NCBI GenBank assembly: GCA_015487975.1 | Contig: WFOS01000049.1 | Span: forward strand, 1 to 64,000 | Length of the DNA stretch: 64,000 nucleotides | Reading direction: 5' to 3' | Origin: Ardenticatena sp. | GTDB lineage: Bacteria > Chloroflexota > Anaerolineae > Ardenticatenales > Ardenticatenaceae | Part shown: positions 37,801-45,853 of the stretch, one piece after another | Layout: each line of letters starts with the position of its first letter | How positions within the stretch are numbered: position 1 is the stretch's first letter | The notes under the pieces: generated by a model | Seen by the model: only the letters and a program-made list of their open reading frames with translations | Told to the model about the DNA's origin: nothing | Databases searched by the model: none | Program-made: the position numbers and the translations under genes

Positions 37801-37979
37801 TGGTGGTCTGGGTACATGGCGACAACGTGCAAGACGTACTCGCAGAATGGGGCGACTACATCGCCCGCGAAGCCCTCGCCACCAAGGTCGAAACCGATGC
37901 GCCCCCTGCCGACGTGGATGCGCAAAAGCGCATCTCGCTGGAAAGTGGCGAGGTTCTTCTAGCGGTCAAGCGTCCATAA
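34851..37979 (+). CDS. ileS: Isoleucyl-tRNA synthetase
   Basis: Charges tRNA-Ile with isoleucine and edits Val-tRNA-Ile. 1042 residues. Class I signatures: HIGH at 57-60 in GLPHIGH and KMSKS at 592-596. The CP1 editing domain contains the TTPWTLPGN motif (about 229-237). CxxC pairs (about 184-187 and 463-466) could bind zinc in the inserted regions. Length and layout fit the type 2 (eukaryote-like) IleS class, which in other bacteria is less sensitive to mupirocin; I infer that only from family resemblance. The start has AAGGAGG upstream. It is the last gene of the T-box operon. Confidence 0.95.
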   Translation: MTVFDPVSTKPNFVEEEKRILDFWKAQRIFEKSVEQRQGAEPWVFYEGPPTANGLPHIGHVLTRVYKDIFPRYRTMKGRYVLRKAGWDTHGLPVELEVEKQLGLTGKKQIEEYGVADFNKLCRESVFRYVEKWRELTDRIGFWIDLDHPYVTMENSYIETIWWILKNFWERDLLYRDYKVVPYCPRCGTPLASHEVSLGYAETEDPSVYVKFPVADEEGVYLLAWTTTPWTLPGNVALAVGEEIDYVKVRHGNDVLILAKERLSVLDGDYEILAEMKGKALAGIHYRPLYRFLPVEQEYAYVVTADFVSIEDGTGIVHIAPAFGADDMNVGRHYGLPVLLTVNDEGRFVPEVKPWAGMFVKEADPLIIEDLRRRGLLYKAETYVHNYPFCWRCKTPLLYYARPTWYIQTTRYKAQLLENNRKINWVPEHIRDGRFGNWLENNIDWALGRERYWATPLPVWTCDECGEMVCIGSVKELEERTGQDLSNLDLHRPYVDDITFACEACGGTMRRVPEVIDVWFDSGAMPYAQWHYPFENEDIFEQQYPADFICEAVDQTRGWFYSLHAISTLLFDQPAYKNCVVLGLILDEDGQKMSKSKGNVVDPWDVLNVHGADAVRWYFFVSAPPWAERRFGVNVVEEVVRRFLLTLWNTYAFFVTYANIEGWAPTDENTPPVAERAIMDRWLISELHQLIQTVDAKLDTFDATGAARALDAFVDQLSNWYVRRNRRRFWDGDAAAFATLYETLVTLSQLLAPFTPFLADSLWQNLVRRVRPDAAESVHLTDFPVADEALIDNTLSQNMALVQKIASLGLSARNKAQRKVRQPLQAVVVSMPAEERAALEDPAMQAILLDELNVKELRFASSDELAIYKVGPNPAKLGPKYGKRFKALRDYLNTEDNTPIARALLAGQTATVTIEGQTIEIAPDEATVETLDAPGYAVVSEGPYTVAITTDLNEELRREGIARDIVRHLNQLRKEADYNLTDRVVVWVHGDNVQDVLAEWGDYIAREALATKVETDAPPADVDAQKRISLESGEVLLAVKRP

Positions 37980-38001
37980 CCAATTCCCCATGACACGACA
38001 A

Positions 38002-38029
38002 CGGGCGGGGCGCCAGTGCGCTCCGCCCG
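38002..38029 (+). terminator. GC-rich hairpin after ileS
   Basis: CGGGCGG with GCG and its partner CGC-CCGCCCG form a long GC-rich stem around CCAGTG, 23 bases after the ileS stop. No T run follows, so it may protect the 3' end or terminate weakly. The next 280 bases hold no gene that I can support. Confidence 0.55.
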
Positions 38030-38310
38030 CACGTTCGATATGTCTCCCACTCTGTCTCACAAGTCCGTAAAGTCGAGGGACGGGCATGCGTTGTACTGCC
38101 TCTCTGGTGTTGCGCAACGTTTGGTCGTCCTAGAAAAGTGGAAGTTGGAATTGTGCGCTCTTGGGTGGATAGAAGACCCCGAGATTTCGATCATGCCAGC
38201 AGTACAGACGAGTTCGCCGTACTTTTTGGATGGCGAGGGATATGCTTTCACAGCCAACAACACGCGGGCATTGGGGATTTCTTCGGGGAGATATGGCATT
38301 GTCGCGACTC

Positions 38311-39216
38311 CTACAAATGTCGAACTTCGACACCGGGGAGTTGAGCATGCTCGGTCAGATAATCAATCAGGACCTGACGGTGGCATTGTTCAGGTTTAGC
38401 CTCGAAGCAAGTCAGCGCAACACGAGTATGTTGTTCGATTATCGAAACAAGACGGCGTAGCGCCTCTTGCTTGTCCTGCAAGGTCTCTCTGTACTCTCGG
38501 AAGAGACGATGACGATAGGTGTTATCGTCGTCAGATTGCAAGGGTTTGCGTTTGTCGGAAGGGATACCCAATTCAGGCAAGTGAACGTAGGCGATTCCCA
38601 CATTTTTCAGTGCCTGAGAAAGACGCTTCTTGGTGAAATCGAATTTCATCGAAAATGGATTGTGGCGCACATCCACCAATACAGCGACATGATTGGCAAG
38701 CAAACGGGCGATGTATTGGTCGATGTCCAAGCCCTCGTAGCCAATGGAAAAAACGGCAAGGCTTGTCGTTTGTTCTGATGCCAACAATCGCTGTCGAATG
38801 GCGTGTCGCTCTTCTTCGGAAAGCACTTTCGTCAGGATAGCGCTTCGCGACGTGTATTCGGGATAATTGAGATACACATAGCGCACTACGTCCCTCGTGC
38901 TTTCCGAAGCGAAGCGTGCCGCAAGTGCACGAAGGGCAGCCCGGTCTCGTTTTTTGAGACGACGTACCCACTCGTCGCTTGAATCGACAAGTATCAAGCC
39001 CTCCTCAGATTGGCGAAGAATGCCCTTGTCAAGCAGCTTTTGGATGTCATTGTCGAGTATCATGCTGTAGCAGCCATACTTGTGTGGGAAGAAATGGTAA
39101 TACTCGGCGCGGTGTTCTTGCCCGAGCAGAAAAAGCATCTTTTGCAGTTTCGTTTTTGGAATAGGCTTCCTGATGATTTGGAGAAGACCAACGAGGACTT
39201 TTTGGCGGTAGTACAC
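38311..39216 (-). CDS. DUF488 protein fused to a Panacea/YwgA-like domain
   Basis: A 301-residue protein. The N-terminal half (about 5-139) has the pattern LVGLLQ...KTKLQKMLFLLGQE...YYHFFPHKYGCYS with a following helix pair, which resembles the Panacea/SocA/YwgA (DUF4065-like) antitoxin fold. Residues about 156-301 are a DUF488 domain: FSIGYEGLDIDQYI, LVDVRHNPFS, and the ending CFEAKPEQCHR with two cysteines. DUF488 function is unknown. A GTG at 39216 is chosen because GAGGAGGAG lies just upstream (39220-39228); an ATG at 39309 would run through the 71-bp repeat. It lies alone next to a toxin-antitoxin pair, so a defence or antitoxin role is possible. Confidence 0.7.
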   Translation of the reverse strand: MYYRQKVLVGLLQIIRKPIPKTKLQKMLFLLGQEHRAEYYHFFPHKYGCYSMILDNDIQKLLDKGILRQSEEGLILVDSSDEWVRRLKKRDRAALRALAARFASESTRDVVRYVYLNYPEYTSRSAILTKVLSEEERHAIRQRLLASEQTTSLAVFSIGYEGLDIDQYIARLLANHVAVLVDVRHNPFSMKFDFTKKRLSQALKNVGIAYVHLPELGIPSDKRKPLQSDDDNTYRHRLFREYRETLQDKQEALRRLVSIIEQHTRVALTCFEAKPEQCHRQVLIDYLTEHAQLPGVEVRHL

Positions 39217-39244
39217 GCTCTCCTCCTCATGTTTCGATATCTTC

Positions 39245-39315
39245 CGGTCGAACGAAGGACGCCATTTTCGCCAATGATACGGCGGGGGAAACGCAAGTCG
39301 AAGGAGCAAATCGGC
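39245..39315. repeat. 71-bp direct repeat, copy A
   Basis: Identical at 65 of 71 positions to 40632-40702, same orientation. It lies 29 bases upstream of the DUF488 gene start. The 290 bases from here to the toxin gene contain no gene I can support. Confidence 0.85.
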
Positions 39316-39608
39316 GCCCGAATAACAACCGCATTATTGGCAGCTTCTTACCAACATTCGTGTAGAAGCCATCGGGAGTGATCGGGTCATACATTCCCTA
39401 CCACTTCTGCCACTTGCCATCCACTCTTCGGTTGGACCGGGGCCAGCAGGGTCCGTATGTTGCGGCCTGCCCACGGGATTCACAGTGGGCAAACTGGCAT
39501 GAAACATCTCTTCGCGCCACACTTCCAACGTTTCCAGCATTCGCGCCGTTCATCCTTTTTGCTCTTGCCACTCCTCTCTTGGAAGAGCGCACAAGTGCGG
39601 CTGTAGTA

Positions 39609-40097
39609 TCAGGCGATTTCGCCAGCCAATCGTAAAATCCGCCGCCGAATGTCTTCCGATACCCACATACCTGCCTGAACTAGCTTATCTACATAAGGTG
39701 CCACCTCTGCAATCATGTCCTGCTCTTTGGCTTCGAGGAGCACACGAAGCGTTCCCCACACATGCAATCCAGCGGCTTGGGCTATCCGACGGGCTAGGAG
39801 ATCATCCAACAAAACAACCCACCCCCGGTGCTCGAAGGCCAAGGCCAAAGCGGCCAATTCCCCAGGGCCCAAGTCGAGGGCCAGCCACTCTTCAGGCACA
39901 TAACGAGGATTCGTCCGTTCAATCCAAGCGTATCGTTCAATCACCGGCACGTCATATCCTCGCTGCCGCCCCGCGTCGATCTCTGCGATCACAGCATCAG
40001 GAACCCATACTTCGGTAAAAAACCGTGCCAACCACGTCAATCCGCCAATCCGGTACAAGTACAGCAACGGCGAAGTATTGCTAATCGCGATCTTCAC
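39609..40097 (-). CDS. DUF3368 PIN-like toxin
   Basis: A 162-residue protein of the DUF3368 PIN-like family, with the N-terminal strand AISNTSPLLYL, an Asp/Glu cluster at VPDAVIAEID (about 33-42), a GPGELAALALA helix with Glu (about 77-87) and LLDDLLARRIA (about 95-105) completing the acidic pocket. PIN toxins are ribonucleases; the first aspartate is replaced by Asn in this subfamily's usual SNTS motif. Its start overlaps the end of the UPF0175 gene by 17 bases, the typical antitoxin-first arrangement. Confidence 0.85.
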   Translation of the reverse strand: MKIAISNTSPLLYLYRIGGLTWLARFFTEVWVPDAVIAEIDAGRQRGYDVPVIERYAWIERTNPRYVPEEWLALDLGPGELAALALAFEHRGWVVLLDDLLARRIAQAAGLHVWGTLRVLLEAKEQDMIAEVAPYVDKLVQAGMWVSEDIRRRILRLAGEIA

Positions 40098-40341
40098 GGG
40101 CTGCCTCCAGCTCTTCTAGCTCGGCCATGAGAGGAAATACGCGATAACGATGCAAGTTGAGCAGGAATTCGACTCGCGGCATGCCCGCCAGTTCAGCTGC
40201 ACGGCCTGAGGAGAGACGTCCCATTTCATAGAGCTTTACGGCAGCCAACATACGCAATTCTTGTGCAAAGGTTGCTGGGTCACTCTTTTCAGCGAGAAGC
40301 ACCTTCTCTGGAATCGTCAAGACGATCTGCAATTCACTCAT
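40081..40341 (-). CDS. UPF0175 antitoxin
   Basis: An 86-residue protein with the UPF0175 pattern: an N-terminal strand IVLTIPEKVLL, then AVKLYEMGRLSSGRAAELAGM (an HTH-like pair of helices, about 34-54) and RVEFLLNLHRYRVFP. This family is the usual partner of DUF3368 toxins and probably binds both the toxin and the operon promoter. GGAGGAAAGG lies about 10 bases upstream of the ATG. Overlap with the toxin gene indicates translational coupling. Confidence 0.88.
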   Translation of the reverse strand: MSELQIVLTIPEKVLLAEKSDPATFAQELRMLAAVKLYEMGRLSSGRAAELAGMPRVEFLLNLHRYRVFPLMAELEELEAAREDRD

Positions 40342-40890
40342 GGCTTACCATCCTTTCCTCCAATGAATGATCGGAAACGCAACCTTCAGCATGAGTATAG
40401 CACACGCCGCCTACTATCATCGTGTGACGCTTTCCGTCGTCACCTTCGAAAACGTCATCATACCAGTCGTGCCCTTTGCGAATATGTGGTTTCACCACTT
40501 GTTGATCGCAACACGCCATCTGGTACAATTCTCGTCTCGCACCTCGATGGCAGTCCACTGGCGATTTTTCTCAGGTGCCCAGAGAGCCTATGTGCATTTT
40601 GGGAAAGCGGCAATCGTCGAAACACCTCGAACGGTCGAACGAAGGGCGCCATTTCCGCCAATGATACGGCGGGGGAAACGCAAGTCAAAGGAACGAATCA
40701 GCAATAGCCCAAACGCCATGAGCAGAACGGAACGGCGCCCTGACACTCCCCTGTTCTCATCCCCCATGGGAGCAACCTTGTCTCACTCGCATTTCGCCTC
40801 ATCGATTTCGAAGCCCCAGAATACTCATACGTGCTGCCTCTCTTCGCCCAGCGTATCCCCCCACGTCTACACTTTCGTTCGCCCTCGCCT
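40342..40890. other. Intergenic stretch with repeat copy B, no gene supported
   Basis: Between the antitoxin start and the acyl-CoA dehydrogenase promoter. A 74-codon minus-strand frame (40334-40558) runs into the antitoxin ribosome binding site but has no start signal or recognisable content. The only structure found is copy B of the 71-bp repeat. Confidence 0.5.
40632..40702. repeat. 71-bp direct repeat, copy B
   Basis: Matches 39245-39315 at 65 of 71 positions in direct orientation, 1387 bases apart. The two copies bracket the UPF0175/DUF3368 pair, and each lies on the 5' side of a minus-strand transcription unit. Confidence 0.85.
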
Positions 40891-40892
40891 TT

Positions 40893-40901
40893 TGTTATAA
40901 T
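40893..40901 (+). promoter_or_regulatory. Extended -10 promoter element of the acyl-CoA dehydrogenase gene
   Basis: TGTTATAAT, an extended -10 (TG-n-TATAAT), 80 bases upstream of the start codon. The -35 region (TTTCGT near 40873) is weak, as expected for extended -10 promoters. Confidence 0.6.
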
Positions 40902-40981
40902 CCGCGCGGCTTGAACGACATCCAACAAGGGCATATCGCACCTCGGTCAACGGCGATGAGAGACACCAAAGGAGGCTCTGA

Positions 40982-42145
40982 ATGAATATCGAACTCACGC
41001 AAGAACAACGTATGATTCGCGACCTCGCACGCGAATTTGCCCAAAACGAAATTGCTCCTGTTGCAGCAAAATATGACGAAGCAGGCGAATTTCCCTGGGA
41101 AACTATCAAGAAAATGGGCGAACTGGGACTCATGGGCATCATGGTGCCCGAAGAATACGGCGGCGCAGGACTCGACACGCTCTCATACGTGCTCGCCATG
41201 GAAGAAATCTGCAAAGCCGATGCTGCCCACGGCACGATTATGTCGGTCAACAACTCGCTCTACTGCGAAGGCATTTTGCAATTTGGCACCGAAGAACAGA
41301 AGCGTAAATACCTGGTACCCGTCGCCACAGGTGAATGGATTGGCGCGTACAGCCTCACCGAACCTGAAAGTGGCTCCGATTCCGCTGCTTTGAAAACCCG
41401 TGCCGAACGCCAGGGTGACGTGTACGTCATCAATGGGCGCAAATCGTGGGTGACGAATGGCCCCGTTGCCAACGCCCTCGTGCTCTTTGCTCGCACCAAC
41501 CCCGACCTGCCCAAGCACAAAGGCATCAGCGCCTTCCTCATCGAAACCGACAAACCCGGGTTCACCGCTGGTAAACCCGAGCACAAGCTTGGCGTGCGTG
41601 CCAGCGTCACCTGCGAATGCACCTACGAAAACTACGAATGCCCCGTGGAAAACCGCCTAGGCGAAGAAGGCGAAGGCTTCAAAATCGCCATGACCATCCT
41701 CGACAACGGACGGATCGGCATTGCCGCACAAGCCCTGGGGATTGCACAAGCAGCATTCGAAGCCAGCGTGAAATGGGCGAAAGAACGCCACGCCTTTGGC
41801 GGCCCCATCGCGAATTTGCAAGCCATTCAGTTCAAACTGGCCGATATGGCCACCCGCATTGAAGCCGCCCGCCTGCTCGTCTATCAGGCGGCCATCGCCA
41901 AAGAGCGCGCCAAACAGACCGGCGAGCGCTACACCAAACTCGCCAGCATGGCGAAGCTCTACGCCAGCGAAACCGCCATGTTCGCCACACACCAGGCCGT
42001 GCAAATTCACGGTGGTATGGGCTACTCGAAAGAATTGCCTGTGGAACGCTACTTCCGCGACGCCAAGATTACCGAAATCTACGAAGGCACCAGCGAAATT
42101 CAGCGGCTGGTGATTGCCCGCAACATCTTACGCGAGCAATTGTAA
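40982..42145 (+). CDS. Acyl-CoA dehydrogenase
   Basis: An FAD enzyme that introduces the alpha-beta double bond into acyl-CoA. 387 residues. The FAD-binding segment YSLTEPESGSD is at about 122-132, and the C-terminal signature IYEGTSEIQR contains the catalytic Glu368, the position used by short- and medium-chain enzymes. The GGMGYSKELPVERYFRDAKI block is also typical. Chain-length preference (butyryl-, acyl- or branched) cannot be fixed from sequence. Start supported by AAAGGAGG. Its terminator separates it from the carboxylase genes, but they probably serve the same catabolism. Confidence 0.93.
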   Translation: MNIELTQEQRMIRDLAREFAQNEIAPVAAKYDEAGEFPWETIKKMGELGLMGIMVPEEYGGAGLDTLSYVLAMEEICKADAAHGTIMSVNNSLYCEGILQFGTEEQKRKYLVPVATGEWIGAYSLTEPESGSDSAALKTRAERQGDVYVINGRKSWVTNGPVANALVLFARTNPDLPKHKGISAFLIETDKPGFTAGKPEHKLGVRASVTCECTYENYECPVENRLGEEGEGFKIAMTILDNGRIGIAAQALGIAQAAFEASVKWAKERHAFGGPIANLQAIQFKLADMATRIEAARLLVYQAAIAKERAKQTGERYTKLASMAKLYASETAMFATHQAVQIHGGMGYSKELPVERYFRDAKITEIYEGTSEIQRLVIARNILREQL

Positions 42146-42158
42146 GCCAACGACATCC

Positions 42159-42196
42159 CCCCGCCCGCGTTGCCTGCCACAGCGGGCGGGGTTTTT
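42159..42196 (+). terminator. Terminator after the acyl-CoA dehydrogenase
   Basis: A perfect 10-bp GC stem CCCCGCCCGC (42159-42168)/GCGGGCGGGG (42182-42191) followed by TTTTT. Confidence 0.9.
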
Positions 42197-42212
42197 GTAA
42201 AAGGTGGGAAGT

Positions 42213-42749
42213 ATGGCCCAAAAACCCACACATCGGCGCGAACGGCTGTTCATCTCGCCCTCGCTGGGGCGCGAAAACTCGCTCAGCTATTGGTGGAAAG
42301 CCGTCCACCCATTGCGCGTCGTCTGGAACTTTGGCTGGATTTATGCCGCACGCTACTGCCCCTCGCTGGCACTCAAACGCTGGATGCTACGCCGCACGGG
42401 CATGCATGTCGGCAAATCGGTCTCGGTCGGGTTGGCGGTTGTGTTCGACATCTTTTTCCCCGACCTGATTACCATCGGCGACAATAGCATCATCGGCTAC
42501 AATTCTGTCGTACTCGCGCACGAATTCATGGTGGACGAATGGCGCAAAGGTCCCGTCGTGATTGGCAAAAATGTGAGCATCGGCGCCAATTGCACCATCT
42601 TGCCGGGCGTGGTCATCGGCGATGGGGCAACCGTTTCGGCGATGAGTCTCGTCAATCGCGACGTGCCCCCGGGAGCGTTCGTCGGTGGTGTTCCAGCACG
42701 CGAACTCACACGTGATCATTCCCCCACCGTTGAACCAATCAACTCTTGA
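42213..42749 (+). CDS. Left-handed beta-helix (hexapeptide) acyltransferase
   Basis: A 178-residue protein. The N-terminal part has basic and aromatic segments (WWKAVHPLRVVWNFGWIYAAR) that may touch a membrane; the C-terminal part (about 85-165) has hexapeptide repeats of the [LIV]-G-x-x-x-x type: IGDNSIIGYNSVV, VIGKNVSIGANCTILPGVVIGDGATV, ending in PARELTRD. This is the fold of O-acetyltransferases such as those for sugars or lipopolysaccharide-like glycans. A conserved His (AHEF) precedes the insert loop and could be catalytic. The acceptor is unknown. ATG at 42213 with AAGGTGGGA upstream; a GTG at 42204 is possible. It lies 21 bases before the carboxyltransferase gene. Confidence 0.8.
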   Translation: MAQKPTHRRERLFISPSLGRENSLSYWWKAVHPLRVVWNFGWIYAARYCPSLALKRWMLRRTGMHVGKSVSVGLAVVFDIFFPDLITIGDNSIIGYNSVVLAHEFMVDEWRKGPVVIGKNVSIGANCTILPGVVIGDGATVSAMSLVNRDVPPGAFVGGVPARELTRDHSPTVEPINS

Positions 42750-42770
42750 AGCCTTGTCGAAGGAGGGATC

Positions 42771-44321
42771 ATGACGCTCGACCCCAAAATCGAGGAACTG
42801 CGACGCCGTAAGGCGCAAGCCCGCATGGGCGGTGGGCCGGAGCGTATCGAACGCCAACACAAAGCAGGGAAATTGACCGCTCGTGAACGCCTCGAACTCT
42901 TGCTCGACGATGGCAGTTTCCAAGAACTCGATGTGCTTGTCGAACACAACGAAACCAATTTTGGCATGGCAAGCAACCGTATCCCAGGCGATGGAGTGGT
43001 CACAGGCTATGGGACCATCGATGGACGACTTGTCTATGTCTTCGCACAAGACTTCACCGTCTTTGGGGGCTCGCTCGGTCGCGCCCATGCCAACAAAATC
43101 TGCAAAATTCTCGACCTGGCCATGCAAAATGGTGCCCCCATCATCGGCTTGCAAGACTCCGGCGGGGCACGTATTCAAGAAGGTGTGGTGAGCCTTGGGG
43201 GGTACGCCGACATTTTCCTGCGCAACACGCTCGCCAGTGGTGTCATTCCCCAAATTTCCGCCATCATGGGCCCTAGTGCCGGTGGCGCCGTCTATTCGCC
43301 TGCCATCACCGACTTCATCTTCATGGTCAAAAATACGTCCTACATGTATGTGACCGGCCCCAACGTGGTGAAGACGGTGACACATGAAGACGTGACCCAC
43401 GAAGAGCTGGGTGGCGCGATGGTGCATAGCACCAAAAGCGGGGTGGCACACTTCGCCGCCGAAAACGAGCCACATTGCCTGGAAATGATCCGCACCCTGC
43501 TCAGCTACATTCCACAAAACAACATGGAAGACCCACCCTACCAGACGCCCCTGGATGACCCGCTGCGTATGGAAGAAGCGCTTGATAGCATCGTGCCCGA
43601 CAACCCCAACAAGCCCTACGACATGAAAGAGGTCATTCGCCTGATTGTCGATGATGGTCTTTTCTTCGAGGTGCAAGCGCACTTCGCGCAGAACATTCTC
43701 ATTGGCTTTGCCCGCTTCAACGGGCGTGCGGTGGGCATTGTCGCCAACCAGCCCGCTGTCCTCGCGGGCGTGCTGGACATCGACGCCTCGGTCAAGGCCG
43801 CTCGCTTCGTGCGCTTCTGCGACGCCTTCAACATTCCCATCGTGACCCTGGTGGACGTACCCGGCTTTTTGCCGGGCGTGGCTCAGGAACATGGCGGCAT
43901 CATTCGCCATGGCGCGAAACTGCTCTACGCCTACGCCGAAGCCACTGTGCCCAAAGTCACGGTCATCACGCGCAAAGCCTACGGTGGCGCCTACGACGTG
44001 ATGAGCAGCAAACACCTGCGCGGCGACATCAACTACGCCTGGCCCAGCGCCGAAATCGCCGTCATGGGACCTCAGGGTGCCGTGAACATCATCTTCCGTC
44101 GCGAACTGGCCAACGCCGAAGATCCCGAAAAGCGGCGCGAAGAACTGGTTGCCGAATACCGCGAACGCTTTGCCAATCCCTACGTGGCTGCGGCACGTGG
44201 CTACATCGACGACGTGATCGAACCACACCAGACGCGCCCCAAAATCATCAGCGCTCTGGAAATGTTGCGCAACAAGCGGGTCAAAAACCCGCCCAAAAAA
44301 CACGGCAACATTCCGCTGTAA
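42771..44321 (+). CDS. Acyl-CoA carboxylase carboxyltransferase subunit (propionyl-CoA type)
   Basis: Transfers the carboxyl group from biotin to an acyl-CoA, most likely propionyl-CoA giving methylmalonyl-CoA. 516 residues, two crotonase-like domains. Typical segments: [17 protein letters not shown] (about 98-113), the oxyanion [16 protein letters not shown] (about 168-183), and in the second half [30 protein letters not shown]. The same family includes methylmalonyl-CoA decarboxylase, but the adjacent biotin carboxylase and biotinyl protein favour a carboxylase. GGAGGG precedes the ATG. First of three coupled carboxylase genes. Confidence 0.92.
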   Translation: MTLDPKIEELRRRKAQARMGGGPERIERQHKAGKLTARERLELLLDDGSFQELDVLVEHNETNFGMASNRIPGDGVVTGYGTIDGRLVYVFAQDFTVFGGSLGRAHANKICKILDLAMQNGAPIIGLQDSGGARIQEGVVSLGGYADIFLRNTLASGVIPQISAIMGPSAGGAVYSPAITDFIFMVKNTSYMYVTGPNVVKTVTHEDVTHEELGGAMVHSTKSGVAHFAAENEPHCLEMIRTLLSYIPQNNMEDPPYQTPLDDPLRMEEALDSIVPDNPNKPYDMKEVIRLIVDDGLFFEVQAHFAQNILIGFARFNGRAVGIVANQPAVLAGVLDIDASVKAARFVRFCDAFNIPIVTLVDVPGFLPGVAQEHGGIIRHGAKLLYAYAEATVPKVTVITRKAYGGAYDVMSSKHLRGDINYAWPSAEIAVMGPQGAVNIIFRRELANAEDPEKRREELVAEYRERFANPYVAAARGYIDDVIEPHQTRPKIISALEMLRNKRVKNPPKKHGNIPL

Positions 44322-44359
44322 TGTGGGGCGTGTCGAGAAGAGCGTAAAGGGAAATTGCT

Positions 44360-45853
44360 ATGTTCCAGAAAGTCTTGATTGCCAACCGTGGCGAAATCGC
44401 TGTTCGCATCATCCGCGCGTGTCAGGAATTGGGGGTGCGCACCGTCGCTGTCTATTCCGACGCCGACCGCAAAGCGCTGCACGTGCGCTACGCCGACGAA
44501 GCCTATCACATCGGGCCACCCCCACCGGGCGAATCGTACCTGCGGCTCGACAAACTGATCGACGTGGCCTTGCGTGCCGGCGCCGATGCGGTTCACCCCG
44601 GCTATGGCTTTCTTGCCGAAAACGCCACCTTCGCTCGCGCCGTCGCCGAAGCCGGGCTGATCTTCATTGGCCCCAGCCCCGAAGCCATCGCCCTCATGGG
44701 CGACAAAGTCGCCGCACGGAAGAGCGCCGAACGGGCTGGTGTCCCGCTCGTTCCCGGTACCAAAGGCGGGCTCAGCGACGATGAACTTATCGAAGCCGCC
44801 CATCGCATCGGTTTCCCCATCATGGTGAAAGCCGCCGCCGGTGGTGGGGGCAAAGGCATGCGGATCGTCCGTACCCCCGACGAATTGCCCCGTGCCATCC
44901 AGGCTGCCCGCCGCGAAGCCAAAGGCGCATTCGGCGACGATTCGGTCTACATCGAAAAACTGATCGAAGGTGGTCGGCATATCGAGATCCAGATCCTGGC
45001 CGACGAGCATGGCAACGTCATCTCGTTGGGCGAACGCGAATGCTCCATCCAGCGTCGCCACCAAAAATTGCTGGAAGAAGCCCCATCACCCTTCATGGAT
45101 GAAGACCTGCGCCGCCGTATGAGCGAAACCGCCGTGGCGCTCGCCCGCGAAGTCGAGTACGCCAACGCTGGCACCATCGAATTCTTGGTCGATCGCGACA
45201 AGAACTTCTACTTCCTGGAAATGAACACCCGTTTGCAGGTCGAGCACCCCGTGACCGAATTGGTTACTGGCGTGGACATCGTCAAAGAACAGTTGCGCAT
45301 TGCCTCTGGGCGTCGCCTACGCTACAAGCAGGAAGAGGTTACGATGACTGGTTGGGCTATCGAAGCTCGTATCACCGCCGAGGATCCTTTCAACAACTTC
45401 CTGCCTTCTGTCGGCGTCATTACCCGCCTGCAAGAACCAACCGGGCCGGGTGTGCGCATCGAAAGCGGGGTGTTCGAGGGCTTCGAAGTCTCTTTGCACT
45501 ACGACCCCATGATCGCCAAACTAGTCGTCTACGGCGAAACGCGCGGCGATGCCATTTTGCGCCTGCGCCGCGCGCTGAACGAATACCGCATCCTGGGGGT
45601 GAAAACCAACATCCCCTTCCATCGGCGCCTTGTGGACAACACCAACTTCATCGGCGGCGTCTACGATACCGCCTTCATCGAAAACACGCCTGAATTGTTG
45701 CAACCCACCAGCCAGAAACGTGGGCTGGAAGCTGCCATTGCGGCAACACTCCTCATGCACCAGCGCCGTCAAAAAGCGCTGGTCTATGTGGCCGGGACAG
45801 ATGATGCGACCAGCCGCTGGCGTCTGGCGGCGCGTATGGAGGCGCTACGATGA
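44360..45853 (+). CDS. accC: Biotin carboxylase subunit
   Basis: ATP-grasp enzyme that carboxylates biotin with bicarbonate. 497 residues with the N-terminal KVLIANRGEIAVRII segment, the glycine loop AAAGGGGKGMRIV (about 155-167), the ATP-grasp ligands in FLEMNTRLQVEHPVTE (about 285-300) and the C-terminal domain with EARITAEDP. Length slightly exceeds free-standing AccC (about 450) because of a C-terminal tail of about 45 residues. It could act as PccA-like or AccC subunit; position favours the acyl-CoA carboxylase with its neighbours. Overlaps the biotinyl gene by 4 bases. Confidence 0.92.
   Translation: MFQKVLIANRGEIAVRIIRACQELGVRTVAVYSDADRKALHVRYADEAYHIGPPPPGESYLRLDKLIDVALRAGADAVHPGYGFLAENATFARAVAEAGLIFIGPSPEAIALMGDKVAARKSAERAGVPLVPGTKGGLSDDELIEAAHRIGFPIMVKAAAGGGGKGMRIVRTPDELPRAIQAARREAKGAFGDDSVYIEKLIEGGRHIEIQILADEHGNVISLGERECSIQRRHQKLLEEAPSPFMDEDLRRRMSETAVALAREVEYANAGTIEFLVDRDKNFYFLEMNTRLQVEHPVTELVTGVDIVKEQLRIASGRRLRYKQEEVTMTGWAIEARITAEDPFNNFLPSVGVITRLQEPTGPGVRIESGVFEGFEVSLHYDPMIAKLVVYGETRGDAILRLRRALNEYRILGVKTNIPFHRRLVDNTNFIGGVYDTAFIENTPELLQPTSQKRGLEAAIAATLLMHQRRQKALVYVAGTDDATSRWRLAARMEALR

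Noticed and set aside
40334-40558. A 74-codon minus-strand frame ending at the antitoxin start
   Set aside because: Its end contains the antitoxin ribosome binding site, but no start signal or recognisable content was found.
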